Shown piece after piece: positions 17,041-26,466 of a DNA stretch of 64,000 nt; positions within the stretch are counted from its first letter, which is position 1; the number at the start of each line of letters is the position of its first letter. The notes under the pieces were generated by a model. It saw nothing but the letters and a program-made list of their open reading frames with translations, did no database searches and was not told the DNA's origin. Source of the stretch: Stappia sp. (GTDB lineage: Bacteria; Pseudomonadota; Alphaproteobacteria; Rhizobiales; Stappiaceae). A program made the translations under genes and the position numbers. The stretch is from NCBI RefSeq assembly GCF_040110915.1, contig NZ_CP157793.1, positions 2,058,939-2,122,938 on the forward strand, in the 5' to 3' direction.

Positions 17041-18078
17041 ATGCCCACACCCACGTCAGACACGCCCCCCGCTCCGACGCCCTCGCCACACCCGCGCCGG
17101 GTCTTCGTGCTCGGCGCGACCGGCACCATCGGGCGCGCCGCCGTGCGCGCGCTCATGGCCAGGGGGCATGACGTGGTCTGCCTCGTGCGCCCCGGCGCCG
17201 GACCGGGCGGCACCCTGCGCAAGGAAGACACCGCCCGGCTGCTGGCCGGCGCGGAACTGCGCTTCGGCGATGCCAGCGACCCGGTCTCGCTCGCCCGCGA
17301 CGGCTTTCGCGGCGAGCGGTTCGACGTCCTCGTCTCCTGCCTCGCCTCGCGCACCGGAATGGCCCGCGACGCCTGGGCGATCGACCACGACGCGCATGTC
17401 GCCGCCCTTGAGGCCGCACAGGACGCCGGCGTCGGTCATATGGTGCTCCTTTCCGCGCTTTGCGTGCAAAAGCCGCTGCTCGCCTTCCAGCAGGCCAAGC
17501 GCGCCTTCGAGGAGCGGCTGATCGCCTCCGGCCTCACCTGGTCGATCGTGCGCCCCACCGCCTTCTTCAAGTCGCTGTCGGGACAGCTCGACCGGCTGCG
17601 GGCGGGCAAGCCGTTCCTCGTCTTCGGCGACGGGACGCTGACGGCCTGCAAGCCGATCTCCGACGAGGATCTCGGCGCCTATCTGGCGCTGTGCCTCGAC
17701 GACGCGACCCTACAGAACCGCATCCTGCCCATCGGCGGTCCCGACCCCGCGCTGACCCCGCGCGCGCAAGGCGCGATGCTCTTCGCGGCGCTCGGTCGAG
17801 AACCGCGCTTCCGCCGGGTTCCCGTCGCGCTGCTGGATGCCATCATCGCCACGCTGTCCGCGCTGGGACACATCGCCCCCCGCTTCGCCGACAAGGCGGA
17901 GCTTGCCCGCATCGGGCGCTATTACGCGACCGAATCCATGCTCGTGCTCGATCCCGAAACGGGCCGCTACGATGCCGACGCCACACCGTCCTTCGGCACC
18001 GAGACGCTGGAGGCCTTCTACGCGCGGCTGGTCGCGGGCGAGACCACGGTCGAGCGCGGCGATCACGCGGTGTTCTGA
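17041..18078 (+). CDS. bciA: Divinyl (proto)chlorophyllide a 8-vinyl reductase BciA
   Basis: A 345-residue NAD(P)-binding Rossmann protein that reduces the C8 vinyl group during (bacterio)chlorophyll synthesis. The nucleotide site is FVLGATGTIGRAAVRAL (about 22-38). BciA hallmarks follow: FDVLVSCLASRTG, VLLSALCVQKPLLAFQ, WSIVRPTAFFKSLSGQ, LTACKPISDEDLGAYL and RILPIGGPDPALTP. The length matches purple-bacterial BciA. It is the only bacteriochlorophyll gene in the window, flanked by a nuclease gene and dctB, so it is detached from any photosynthesis cluster seen here. No TGT-N12-ACA (PpsR) site is obvious upstream. Confidence 0.93.
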   Translation: MPTPTSDTPPAPTPSPHPRRVFVLGATGTIGRAAVRALMARGHDVVCLVRPGAGPGGTLRKEDTARLLAGAELRFGDASDPVSLARDGFRGERFDVLVSCLASRTGMARDAWAIDHDAHVAALEAAQDAGVGHMVLLSALCVQKPLLAFQQAKRAFEERLIASGLTWSIVRPTAFFKSLSGQLDRLRAGKPFLVFGDGTLTACKPISDEDLGAYLALCLDDATLQNRILPIGGPDPALTPRAQGAMLFAALGREPRFRRVPVALLDAIIATLSALGHIAPRFADKAELARIGRYYATESMLVLDPETGRYDADATPSFGTETLEAFYARLVAGETTVERGDHAVF

Positions 18079-18153
18079 GGCGGGGGCAGTCCCCTTGAAA
18101 ACCGCATTCCCGGGATATCGACGCGCGATCCGGCGCGCGGCATACTGCGGCGC

Positions 18154-20040
18154 ATGACGTCTCCCCTGTCCACGCGTGCCGGCCTGACGCCCGGCCGGGT
18201 CCTCATTCTCGTCGCGGTGCTGGCGCTCGTGCTCGCGGCCGTGGCCTTCCCGCGGCTGGAGCGCCATTACCAGCTTCAGGCGGGCCTGCGCGAACAGGAC
18301 ACGCTGCGCCTCGTGGTGGAGGGGCTGGCCGGGGCGCTGCGCCGCTACGAGCCGCTGCCCGCGCTGATCGCGGAACGCCCGATCCTGCGCGACCTGCTGC
18401 GCAATCCGGACGATCCCGAACTGGTGCGACAGGTCAACGAGAGCTTCCGCCAGACCGCCTTTCAGCTGAAGGCGTCCGACGTCTATCTGATGGACACCTC
18501 CGGGCTGACGCTGGCCGCCAGCAGCTATCGCAAGGAGCTCTCCTTCGTCGGGCGCAACTTCAGCTACCGCCCCTATTTCACGCAGGCGCTGGAAGGCGGG
18601 ATCGGACGTTACTTCGCGCTCGGCACGACCTCGGGCGAGCGCGGCTACTTCTTCGCCGCGCCCGTGGAGGACGCGCGGCGGATCGTCGGCATCGTCGCGG
18701 TCAAATTCACGGTCGACGCCTTCGAGGAAGCCTGGCGCGGCAGCGCCAAGCGGGTGCTGGTGCGCGACCTGAAGGACATCGTCTTCATGGCGAGCCGACA
18801 GGACTGGCATTTCCGCACCCTGCGCCCGCTGTCGGAGACCGAACTCGCCGAGGTGGAGGTCTTTCGCCAGTATCCGCTGGACCGCCTGCGCCCCCTGCCC
18901 AGCACCACCGAGCCGCTCGGCGACGAGCTCAAGCTCGTTTCGCTGGAAGAAGAAGACACCGGCTGGACCCGCTACGTGGCCGGGAGCCTCTACATTCCCG
19001 ATGCCGGCTGGAACGTGACGCTGCTCATTCCCACCGCCCAGGCCCGGGTCCAGGCGGTGGCCGTCTCGTCGATCATGGTGCTGGCGCTGCTGCTGATCGG
19101 GCTCGGCGTCGCCTTCTCCCTGCAGCGCCGGACCCAGCTTCTGGAGCGCATCGAGGTGCAGCGCGCCGCGCGCGAACAGCTCGAGGAACGCGTGATCGCC
19201 CGCACCGCCGACCTCAACCACGCCAACGCCAAGCTCGTGACCGAGGTCGAGGAGCGCAAGGCGGCGGAAATCCGCTTGCGCCGTACCCAGGCGGAGTTGG
19301 TGCAGGCCGGCAAGCTCGCCGCGCTGGGGCAAATGTCGGCCGCGCTCAGCCACGAATTCAACCAGCCGCTCGCCGCGGTGAAATCCTACGCCGACAATGC
19401 CATCACCTTCCTGGAGCGCGGACGGAGCGCGGAGGCGCGCGAGAACGTCGGGCGGATTTCGCAAATGGCGGACCGCATGGCGGAGATCTCCCGACATCTG
19501 CGCAATTTCGCCCGCCGCCCGCAGGGGCGCCTCCTGCCGGTGAGCCTCGACGCCGTCATCCAGGACGCGCTCGCCCTGCTCCAGACGCGGCTGTCCTCGC
19601 TCGGCGCACGGGTCGAGGTGGACCTGCCGGACAAGGACGCGCGGGCGATCGGCGGCCATGTCCGCCTGCAGCAGGTTCTGGTCAACCTGCTCAACAACGC
19701 GCTGGACGCCGTCGAGGATCGCGACGACCGCCGCATCCTGCTGTCCGTTTCGCCCACGGCGCAGGGGTGGCGGATCACCGTGCGCGACCATGGACCCGGG
19801 ATCGCGGAAGACGTGCTGGCGCGCCTCTTCGATCCCTTCTTCACGACCAAGTCGCCGGGCAAGGGGCTGGGTCTCGGCCTGTCGATCTCCTACAACATCG
19901 TCAAGGACTTCGGCGGACATCTTGCCGCCCGGAACCACCCCGAAGGCGGCGCCGTGCTGCAGGTGACCCTGCAACGCGCCGAGGACGGCGCGGAGCCCGC
20001 CCAGCCCGATGCGGCGGCACAGGAGACGGCGGCGGAATGA
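18154..20040 (+). CDS. dctB: C4-dicarboxylate sensor histidine kinase DctB
   Basis: A 628-residue membrane kinase. It has an N-terminal membrane segment (about 15-32), a periplasmic double-Cache sensor (to about 295) with [13 protein letters not shown] and [12 protein letters not shown], and a second membrane helix (about 300-325). A coiled coil (328-380) leads to the kinase core: H-box [17 protein letters not shown]-box [16 protein letters not shown], and G-box [10 protein letters not shown]. It phosphorylates DctD when it senses substrate. The stop overlaps dctD by ATGA. The TRAP genes downstream are the probable target. The ligand may be a C4-dicarboxylate or another carboxylate taken by the TAXI system. 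Confidence 0.92.
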   Translation: MTSPLSTRAGLTPGRVLILVAVLALVLAAVAFPRLERHYQLQAGLREQDTLRLVVEGLAGALRRYEPLPALIAERPILRDLLRNPDDPELVRQVNESFRQTAFQLKASDVYLMDTSGLTLAASSYRKELSFVGRNFSYRPYFTQALEGGIGRYFALGTTSGERGYFFAAPVEDARRIVGIVAVKFTVDAFEEAWRGSAKRVLVRDLKDIVFMASRQDWHFRTLRPLSETELAEVEVFRQYPLDRLRPLPSTTEPLGDELKLVSLEEEDTGWTRYVAGSLYIPDAGWNVTLLIPTAQARVQAVAVSSIMVLALLLIGLGVAFSLQRRTQLLERIEVQRAAREQLEERVIARTADLNHANAKLVTEVEERKAAEIRLRRTQAELVQAGKLAALGQMSAALSHEFNQPLAAVKSYADNAITFLERGRSAEARENVGRISQMADRMAEISRHLRNFARRPQGRLLPVSLDAVIQDALALLQTRLSSLGARVEVDLPDKDARAIGGHVRLQQVLVNLLNNALDAVEDRDDRRILLSVSPTAQGWRITVRDHGPGIAEDVLARLFDPFFTTKSPGKGLGLGLSISYNIVKDFGGHLAARNHPEGGAVLQVTLQRAEDGAEPAQPDAAAQETAAE

Positions 20041-21383
20041 GCGAGGAAACCATCCTGTTCGTCGACGACGAGGAGCACCTGCGCTTCGCCGCCGAACAGA
20101 GCCTCAGCCTGGAAGACCTGTCCGTCATGTGTTTCGCGGACGCCGAGCGGGCATTGACGCGGATTTCGCGGGCCTTTCCCGGCATTCTGGTGACCGACAT
20201 CCGCCTGCCGGGCATGGACGGGCTGACGCTGATGCGTCGCGCGCTGGAGATCGACCCGGAGTTTCCGGTGATTCTGGTCACCGGACATGGCGACGTGGAA
20301 CTCGCGGTGCGCTCCATGCGTGACGGCGCCTACGATTTTCTCGAGAAGCCCTATGCGCCGAGCCGCCTCGTGGAGACGGTGCGCCGGGCGCTCGACAAGC
20401 GCCGCCTCACGATCGAGAACCGCCAGCTGCGCCAGCAGGTGGGCGCGCGCGACGCCATCGAGGCCCGGTTGACCGGACGCAGCGCGGTGATGGTGGCGCT
20501 GCGCCAGCAGATCCGCGCCATCGCCGCGACGGAGGCCGACGTGCTGATCGTCGGCGAGACGGGGGTGGGCAAGGAGGTCGCCGCCCGCGCCCTGCACCGG
20601 GCGTCGGGCCGGGGCGAAATGCCCTTCGCGCACATCAATTGCGCCGCCCTTCCGGCCGATCTCATCGAGAGCGAGCTGTTCGGCCACGAGGCCGGCGCCT
20701 TCGCCGGCGCCATGCGCACCCGCATCGGCCGCTTCGAGGCCGCGCGCGGCGGCGTGGTGTTTCTCGACGAGATCGACAGCCTGCCGCTGCCGCTGCAGGC
20801 GAAGCTCCTGCATGCGATCCAGAACCGCGCGATCACCCGGCTCGGCTCCAACGAGCCGGTCGATCTCGACGTGCGCTTCATCGCGGCGAGCAAGCGCGAT
20901 CTGGAGGCCGACGCCGCGACCGGGCGCTTCCGCTCCGACCTGCTCTATCGGCTCAACGTGGTCACGCTGCACATCCCCGCCCTGCCCGCGCGGCGCGAGG
21001 ACATTCCGAACCTTTTCGTGCATCTCGTCGGCGAGGCGGCCGCGCGCTACAAGCGCCCGACGCCGGAGGTGAGCGGCGCGCTGCTGTCGGCCGTCGCGGC
21101 CCGCGACTGGCCCGGCAACGTGCGCGAATTGCGCAACGCCGCCGACCGCTTCGTGCTCGGGCTCGATCCCGCGCTGGTGCCGAGCGAGACCGGACTGGAG
21201 GGCGGCGACGGACTGGGCGAGCGCATGGCCGCCCATGAAAAGGCACTGATCGCCGCAAGCCTGGCGGCGCACGGGGGCCGGCTGAAGGAGACCTACGAGG
21301 CACTTCAGATTTCGCGCAAGGCGCTCTACGAAAAGATGCAGAAATACGACCTGTCGCGCGAGGCCTTCCTGGAGGAAGACTGA
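20037..21383 (+). CDS. dctD: Sigma-54-dependent response regulator DctD
   Basis: A 448-residue NtrC-type activator. The receiver domain has the phospho-Asp in VTDIRLPGMDG (about D53). The AAA+ domain shows Walker A GETGVGKE, Walker B FLDEID and the R-finger region. A C-terminal Fis-type HTH closes the protein (SLAAHGGRLKETYEALQISR). The loop that contacts sigma-54, normally GAFTGA, reads GAFAGA (AGAFAGAMRTR). The start overlaps dctB. It would activate a sigma-54 promoter of the TRAP genes, but only imperfect -24/-12 sequences are seen in the following gap. Confidence 0.92.
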   Translation: MSEETILFVDDEEHLRFAAEQSLSLEDLSVMCFADAERALTRISRAFPGILVTDIRLPGMDGLTLMRRALEIDPEFPVILVTGHGDVELAVRSMRDGAYDFLEKPYAPSRLVETVRRALDKRRLTIENRQLRQQVGARDAIEARLTGRSAVMVALRQQIRAIAATEADVLIVGETGVGKEVAARALHRASGRGEMPFAHINCAALPADLIESELFGHEAGAFAGAMRTRIGRFEAARGGVVFLDEIDSLPLPLQAKLLHAIQNRAITRLGSNEPVDLDVRFIAASKRDLEADAATGRFRSDLLYRLNVVTLHIPALPARREDIPNLFVHLVGEAAARYKRPTPEVSGALLSAVAARDWPGNVRELRNAADRFVLGLDPALVPSETGLEGGDGLGERMAAHEKALIAASLAAHGGRLKETYEALQISRKALYEKMQKYDLSREAFLEED

Positions 21384-21711
21384 GCGCATCCGCCCGACCG
21401 GCTCCCGGCAAGCGGATCGGGCAAGCGGATCGGGCGAGCGGACGCGGACGCGGCGTCACGGGCCAAAGGGGTCGGATTCGACCCATGTTTCGGGCCGCGA
21501 TGTTCCCTTTCCCGCCAATCGCCGGAAAAATTCTTAAGAAACTGCGAAAAGCCGCCGCCCTGGCCCTTGCCTTGGCGCCCTGGCGCGCTTTCTTGAACGC
21601 AGCACCCGATGGGAGGTGCGCGGAGCGGACGTCGGTCCGGTCCGGGCAAGGTCGGGCGGGACAGGAGCCGGGACACACGGTCTCCGCGCCCGGCGCAACA
21701 AGGAGGATATC
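21384..21711. other. Leader region between dctD and TRAP genes
   Basis: The 328-nt gap holds three copies of a 12-13-nt GCAAGCGGATCGG-like direct repeat (about 21405-21441), a TTCTTAAGAA palindrome at 21532-21541 and an AGGAGG ribosome site at 21701. CTGGCCCTTGCCTTGGC (21560-21576) weakly resembles a sigma-54 promoter. No gene is seen. Confidence 0.5.
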
Positions 21712-22707
21712 ATGAAGCTCAAAGTCATGACGCGAACGCTTGTCGCGGTCGCCCTGGGCGCATCGATGAGCGCATCGATGGCGGTGGCCCAGGATCGTGA
21801 AGGCTGGCCGGAGAGCTTCACCGTGGGCACCGCGTCCCAGGGTGGCACCTACTTCGCGTACGGCTCGGGCTGGGCGAACCTGGTGGCCGAGGAACTGGGC
21901 CTGTCCGGCGGCGGCGAAGTCACCGGCGGTCCGATGCAGAACATGGCGCTGGTGCACACCGGCGACGCCCAGTTCGGCATGACGACGATGGGTCCGGCCG
22001 CGGAATCGCTCGCCGGCACCAACCCGATCGCGCCGGGCCTGCAGATGACCAACGCCTGCGCCATGTTCCCGATGTATCAGACGCCGTTCTCGATCACGGC
22101 GCTGGCCTCGTCGGGCATCACCTCGATCGCCGACATTCCCGACGGCGCCAAGATCGGCTTCGGCCCGGCCGGCTCCACGTCCGACACCTACTTCCCGCGG
22201 ATGATGGACGCGCTCGGCGTCAACTACGAGCGCCGCAACGGTGGCTGGTCGGACCTCGGCGGGCAGCTTCAGGACGGTCTGCTCGACGTGATCGCCTTCG
22301 CCGCCGGCGTGCCGGTCCCCGCCGTCAGCCAGCTCGAGGTGCAGACCGACATCAACATCATCGAGTTCACCGAGGAAGAGCAGGCCAAGATCCTGGCCGA
22401 GTTCCCGGTTTCGGAATTCGAGATCGCGGCCGCCACCTACTCGACGCTCGAGAACCCGGCCCGTTCGGTCTCCATGTGGAACTTCGCCATCGCCAACTGC
22501 GACCTGCCCGCGTCCTTCGTGAAGGCGGCCGTCGACGTGGTGATGTCGGACAACGCCCGCATGGTCGGCATCCACAAGGCGGCCCGTTCCACGCTTCCCG
22601 AGAACTGGGACAAGAACAAGGTGCTCAAGTGGCATCCGGGCGCGGCCGAGTGGTTCAAGGAGAACGCCGGCGCCGACATCCCGGATGACATGATCCACGG
22701 CATGTAA
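21712..22707 (+). CDS. TRAP transporter solute receptor, TAXI family
   Basis: A 331-residue periplasmic binding protein. The signal peptide is MKLKVMTRTLVAVALGAS...AVA before QDREGWP. The TAXI hallmark is FTVGTASQGGTYFAYGSGWANLV, with IGFGPAGSTSDTYFPRMM in the second lobe. It delivers a carboxylate or amino-acid-like ligand to the fused permease encoded next. AGGAGG lies at 21701. A strong hairpin after the stop separates it from the permease gene. Regulation by the adjacent DctBD pair is inferred from position. Confidence 0.93.
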   Translation: MKLKVMTRTLVAVALGASMSASMAVAQDREGWPESFTVGTASQGGTYFAYGSGWANLVAEELGLSGGGEVTGGPMQNMALVHTGDAQFGMTTMGPAAESLAGTNPIAPGLQMTNACAMFPMYQTPFSITALASSGITSIADIPDGAKIGFGPAGSTSDTYFPRMMDALGVNYERRNGGWSDLGGQLQDGLLDVIAFAAGVPVPAVSQLEVQTDINIIEFTEEEQAKILAEFPVSEFEIAAATYSTLENPARSVSMWNFAIANCDLPASFVKAAVDVVMSDNARMVGIHKAARSTLPENWDKNKVLKWHPGAAEWFKENAGADIPDDMIHGM

Positions 22708-22740
22708 GACGCCGGCCGGATCACCACACCCGATCGACAC

Positions 22741-22768
22741 AAGGGCCGCCCGGATCGGGCGGCCCTTT
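22741..22768 (+). terminator. Attenuating hairpin between receptor and permease genes
   Basis: A 12-bp stem (AAGGGCCGCCCG / CGGGCGGCCCTT), three-base loop and TTT lie 33 nt after the receptor stop and 76 nt before the permease start. Partial termination or mRNA stabilisation here would give more receptor than permease, as needed for binding-protein systems. Confidence 0.7.
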
Positions 22769-22843
22769 CCGAAGAAGAAGACGTGCTACTCTCATCCGGC
22801 GGCGCTCTGCCCGGAGAGGGGGCCCCGGAGAGGGGGGAAGGAC

Positions 22844-25099
22844 ATGACCGACAAGATCACTGCTGCGGACGCCACGACGGCCGCCGACGACGACCACATG
22901 ATCGCCAAGGGCGTCGACGAGGAAGCGGTCGAACTCAACCGGCGCCTGTTCGAAGGATGGTCCTTCATCCTGATCGGCGGCTACGCCGCGCTCTATGCCG
23001 CCTTTCACATGGCGGCGCTCAACGGGCTCTCGATCTCCGAATGGACCGGCATCACCGTTCCGTTCCTGCCCTCCTTCCCGATGGAAACCTGGAACTTCCG
23101 CATCGTCCACGTCGCCGGCGCGCTGGCGCTCGGCTTCATGCTCTTCGCGGCGCGCGCCGACTTTCCGCGCGAGGGACAGGAAACGCCGCTGCTCGGCTAT
23201 CTGGCCTATGCGCTCCTGCTGCCGGCGCTGTTCGCGCTCGGCGCCGCGCTGTCCTTCGCCGTCGAGATCTCCAATGGCACCATGTGGAACGGCATGGACG
23301 CCGGCATCCGCTTCAACGAGACCTATCTCTTCGGCCTGCCGCTGATGATCGCGACCGTCGGCGCCATCGTGCTGTCGTGGTTCCACAAGCGCGACCGCGC
23401 CGGCTTCGCCGCCCCCGATTTCGTGCTGGCGATCTGCGGCGTGGCGGTGGCCGCCTATCTGATCACCATCTACGGCACCTTGATGCGCAATTCGACCGGC
23501 ACGCCCTTCGCGCCGATCGGCATCTCGATCGCCGCCGTCGCCGGCACGCTGCTCATCATGGAGCTGACGCGCCGCGTGGCCGGCATGGCGCTGATCGTCA
23601 TTTCGGCGATCTTCCTGACCTATGTCTTCGTCGGGCAGCACCTGCCGGGCTTTCTGAATTCGCCGGCGATCAGCTGGGAACGCTTCTTCAGCCAGGTCTA
23701 CACCGACGCGGGCATTCTCGGCCCGACGACGGCGGTTTCTTCCACCTACATCATCCTGTTCATCATCTTCGCCGCCTTCCTGCAGGCCTCCAAGGTCGGC
23801 GACTATTTCGTCAACTTCGCCTTTGCCGCCGCCGGTCGCTCGCGCGGCGGCCCGGCGAAGGTCGCGATCTTCGCCTCCGGCCTGATGGGCATGATCAACG
23901 GCACCTCGGCCGGCAATGTGGTCTCCACCGGCTCGCTGACGATCCCCCTGATGAAGAAGGTCGGCTATCACAAGAAGACCGCCGGCGCGGTCGAGGCGGC
24001 CGCCTCCACCGGCGGGCAGATCATGCCGCCGATCATGGGCGCCGGCGCCTTCATCATGGCCGAGATCACCGGCATCCCCTACACAGAGATCGCGATCGCC
24101 GCGATCATCCCGGCGGTGCTCTACTTCGTGTCGGTCTACTTCATGGTCGACATGGAGGCGTCCAAGCTCGGCATGCGCGGCATGCGCAGCGACGAGCTGC
24201 CCAAGCTCGCCCGCATGGTGCGCCAGGTCTATCTGTTCCTGCCGATCATCATCCTGATCTACGCGCTGTTCATGGGCTATTCGGTGATCCGCGCCGGCAC
24301 GCTGGCGACCATCGCCGCCGCCGTCGTCTCCTGGCTGACGCCCTACCGCATGGACATCAAGGCCATCGTCAAGGCGTTCGAGATCGCCGGCGTCATGTCG
24401 GTGCAGATCATCGCGGTCTGCGCCTGCGCGGGCATCATCGTCGGCGTGATCTCGCTGACCGGCGTCGGGGCGCGCTTCTCCGCGCTGCTGCTCGGACTTG
24501 CGGAGGCGAGCCAGCTTCTGGCGCTGTTCTTCGCCATGTGCATCGCCATCCTGCTGGGCATGGGCATGCCGACGACGGCCGCCTATGCGGTCGCCGCCTC
24601 GGTGGTCGCGCCGGGCCTCGTCCAGCTCGGCATCGACCAGCTGACGGCGCATTTCTTCGTCTTCTACTTCGCGGTGCTGTCGGCGATCACGCCCCCGGTC
24701 GCGCTGGCGAGTTACGCGGCCGCCGGCATATCCGGCGCGAACCCGATGGAAACCTCGGTGTCGTCGTTCAAGATCGGCATCGCGGCCTTCATCGTGCCCT
24801 TCATGTTCTTCTACAATTCGGCCCTGCTGATGGACGGCACCACGCTGGAGATCCTGCGGGCCGGCGCAACGGCGGTGGTGGGCGTGTTCCTGCTGAGCTC
24901 CGGCGTGCAGGGCTGGTTCCTGGGCAAGAAGGCGGTGTGGTTCCTGCGGCTCGGGCTTCTTCTGGCCGCGCTGCTGATGATCGAGGGCGGCCTCGTCACC
25001 GACCTTGCCGGCATCGGCGCGGCGGTCGCGGTCTTCGCCGTGCAGCGCATCTTCCACCCCAAGGAAGGCGCCAGCATTCCGGTGCGCGGTCCGGACTGA
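22844..25099 (+). CDS. Fused TRAP transporter permease (DctQM fusion), TAXI type
   Basis: A 751-residue inner-membrane protein with about 17-19 hydrophobic helices. The first part (to about residue 210) corresponds to the small DctQ subunit and linker. The large DctM part contains the signatures GLMGMINGTSAGNVVSTGSLTIPLMKK (quoted in part), STGGQIMPPIMGAGAF, LGMGMPTTAAY and AITPPVALASYAA. It drives sodium-coupled import of the receptor's ligand. GGGGAAGG precedes the ATG at 22844. It is the last gene of the DctBD-linked unit and is followed by a terminator. Confidence 0.93.
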   Translation: MTDKITAADATTAADDDHMIAKGVDEEAVELNRRLFEGWSFILIGGYAALYAAFHMAALNGLSISEWTGITVPFLPSFPMETWNFRIVHVAGALALGFMLFAARADFPREGQETPLLGYLAYALLLPALFALGAALSFAVEISNGTMWNGMDAGIRFNETYLFGLPLMIATVGAIVLSWFHKRDRAGFAAPDFVLAICGVAVAAYLITIYGTLMRNSTGTPFAPIGISIAAVAGTLLIMELTRRVAGMALIVISAIFLTYVFVGQHLPGFLNSPAISWERFFSQVYTDAGILGPTTAVSSTYIILFIIFAAFLQASKVGDYFVNFAFAAAGRSRGGPAKVAIFASGLMGMINGTSAGNVVSTGSLTIPLMKKVGYHKKTAGAVEAAASTGGQIMPPIMGAGAFIMAEITGIPYTEIAIAAIIPAVLYFVSVYFMVDMEASKLGMRGMRSDELPKLARMVRQVYLFLPIIILIYALFMGYSVIRAGTLATIAAAVVSWLTPYRMDIKAIVKAFEIAGVMSVQIIAVCACAGIIVGVISLTGVGARFSALLLGLAEASQLLALFFAMCIAILLGMGMPTTAAYAVAASVVAPGLVQLGIDQLTAHFFVFYFAVLSAITPPVALASYAAAGISGANPMETSVSSFKIGIAAFIVPFMFFYNSALLMDGTTLEILRAGATAVVGVFLLSSGVQGWFLGKKAVWFLRLGLLLAALLMIEGGLVTDLAGIGAAVAVFAVQRIFHPKEGASIPVRGPD

Positions 25100-25148
25100 G
25101 CGCATCGCCCTCCTCGCCCCTGGCAAGGCGGAGACGGGTCGGACCGAC

Positions 25149-25185
25149 AAAAAGCCGGAGGCGGTTCTTCCGCCCCCGGCTTTTT
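25149..25185. terminator. Bidirectional terminator
   Basis: AAAAAGCCGG...CCGGCTTTTT with an inner GGCGG/CCGCC stem lies between the convergent permease and aldolase genes. A and T runs on both sides allow it to serve both strands. Confidence 0.88.
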
Positions 25186-25226
25186 CGTGTTGCTGTCCCG
25201 CACGGAATTGACGCGCGGACTGCCAC

Positions 25227-26039
25227 TTACTCGAACATGTCGGGCTTCGTGCGGCTCAGATGCTCGACGATCGGCTGGAAGTGCAGCCAGCCGATGTAGT
25301 CGGTCCCGATGTGCTCGCGGCTGTAGCGGGCCCGGTCCTCGGTGACGAGCACCGGCTCGCGCCCGCTCGCGTCGACCATCAGCTCCTGCTTGCAGCAGCG
25401 CTCCAGGGCGATGAACCAGAAGGCCGCCGCGTCGATGCTGTGCCGGCTCGCGGTCAGCAGGCCGTGGTTGGCGTGGATCGCCGCCTTCACGCCCTTGAAG
25501 GCCCGCGCCACGTTGCAGCCCGCGGTTTTCTCCAGCGCCGCCGCGCCGGCCTCCTCGGTGATGACCACATGGTCCTCGAAGAAGACGCAGGCATCCTGCG
25601 TCAGCCGCCGCAGCGGCCGCCCGAGCGCGGAAAACGCGGTTCCGGCTTCCGTGTGCGCATGGCACATGGAGATGATGTCCGGGTGCTCGCGATGGACGTT
25701 GGCATGCAGGATGAAGCCGGCGCGATTGACCGCATGCGTGCCCTCGACCACCCGGCCGTCGTGATCGACCAGGATGAGGTTCGACATGCGGACCTCGTCG
25801 AAATGCACCGCCATCGGGTTCGTCCAGAACAGCTCCGGATGCTCCGGATCGCGGATGGTCAGATGACCGGCAAAGCCGTAGTCGTAGCCCTGCGCGGCGA
25901 AGGCGCGGCAGGCGACGACCAGACGCTCCTTGCGGTGGCGCCGCTCTTCCGCGACGCTGGCGAAGTTCGGCTCGACGGGGAAGATCAGGTTCTCCTGATC
26001 CGGCTGGTAGACCGACGTCTTCTTGACGATATCAAGCAT
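25227..26039 (-). CDS. Class II aldolase/adducin family protein
   Basis: A 270-residue cytosolic protein of the class II aldolase family, zinc-dependent enzymes that cleave or decarboxylate hydroxy-acids and sugar phosphates. The fold is marked by GFAGHLTIRDPEHPELFWTNP (quoted in part), the metal site CHAHTEAG (two His) and NHGLLTASRHSID. The usual phosphate-sugar motif is not evident, so the substrate is likely not fuculose-phosphate. I chose the ATG at 26039 because GGAG lies six nt upstream. It lies alone between two TRAP loci on minus. Its role with either is undetermined. Confidence 0.82.
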   Translation of the reverse strand: MLDIVKKTSVYQPDQENLIFPVEPNFASVAEERRHRKERLVVACRAFAAQGYDYGFAGHLTIRDPEHPELFWTNPMAVHFDEVRMSNLILVDHDGRVVEGTHAVNRAGFILHANVHREHPDIISMCHAHTEAGTAFSALGRPLRRLTQDACVFFEDHVVITEEAGAAALEKTAGCNVARAFKGVKAAIHANHGLLTASRHSIDAAAFWFIALERCCKQELMVDASGREPVLVTEDRARYSREHIGTDYIGWLHFQPIVEHLSRTKPDMFE

Positions 26040-26368
26040 ATCTCGCTCCACGATTGAGAAATGACCGTGACCCGGGCGCGGGCGCCCCGTCGCACTTCAA
26101 GAGCCTCCCTCGACAAGAGCCTCCCTGGAGTCGTCTTTCTTGACTGTTGTGAGCTTACCCTGCGCGAGATGCTGCACTGCGTCCAATCCATTGTTGCAAC
26201 GCAAAAAGTCGGAAAAGATATTTTTAGCCGCAACCGTAATCCGTGAAACGACCTAATTCGGGACAGATTCGACGCCGCCCTCGGCCCTGAGATCGCGCAA
26301 TCCTTTGATTGGACGCCTTTTCCCGCGCGTCACGGCGCCGGTCCGTGGGCACCGGAGGGAGCGAACTC
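26040..26368. other. AT-richer promoter region of the aldolase gene
   Basis: The 329 nt contain a repeated CAAGAGCCTCCCT (about 26098 and 26114) and an AT-rich stretch at 26190-26235 (AAAAAGTCGGAAAAGATATTT). Only a promoter for the minus-strand aldolase gene is inferred; no convincing gene is present. Confidence 0.4.
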
Positions 26369-26398
26369 AAAAGCCCGCCCGGGATCACCGGGCGGGCC
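26369..26398 (-). terminator. Rho-independent terminator after dctM
   Basis: On minus, a 10-bp stem (GCCCGCCCGG / CCGGGCGGGC) with a five-base loop is followed by TTTT. It ends the long operon that begins at the thiolase gene. Confidence 0.85.
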
Positions 26399-26466
26399 AT
26401 GCGCCGCGAGGCGGCGTCACTTTTCGCATTGCAAAAGAATATGCGGCCGGCCGCCGCGCCGCCCCG

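Noticed and set aside
21560..21597. Possible sigma-54 promoters CTGGCCCTTGCCTTGGC and CTGGCGCGCTTTCTTGA
   Set aside because: Each misses the invariant GC at -12 (GG or TG at the correct spacing), so I do not call either a promoter. Mapping the TRAP transcript start would decide.
21761..21785. GAGCGCATCGATG direct repeat in the TAXI receptor gene
   Set aside because: It codes Ser-Ala-Ser-Met within a signal peptide and is too short to suggest recombination or regulation.
22721..25150. An 809-codon open frame on minus opposite the TRAP permease
   Set aside because: Gln/Arg/His-rich shadow of the fused permease gene.
26061..26246. A 61-codon frame on plus in the aldolase promoter region
   Set aside because: No ribosome site, no recognisable domain, and it covers the AT-rich promoter DNA.
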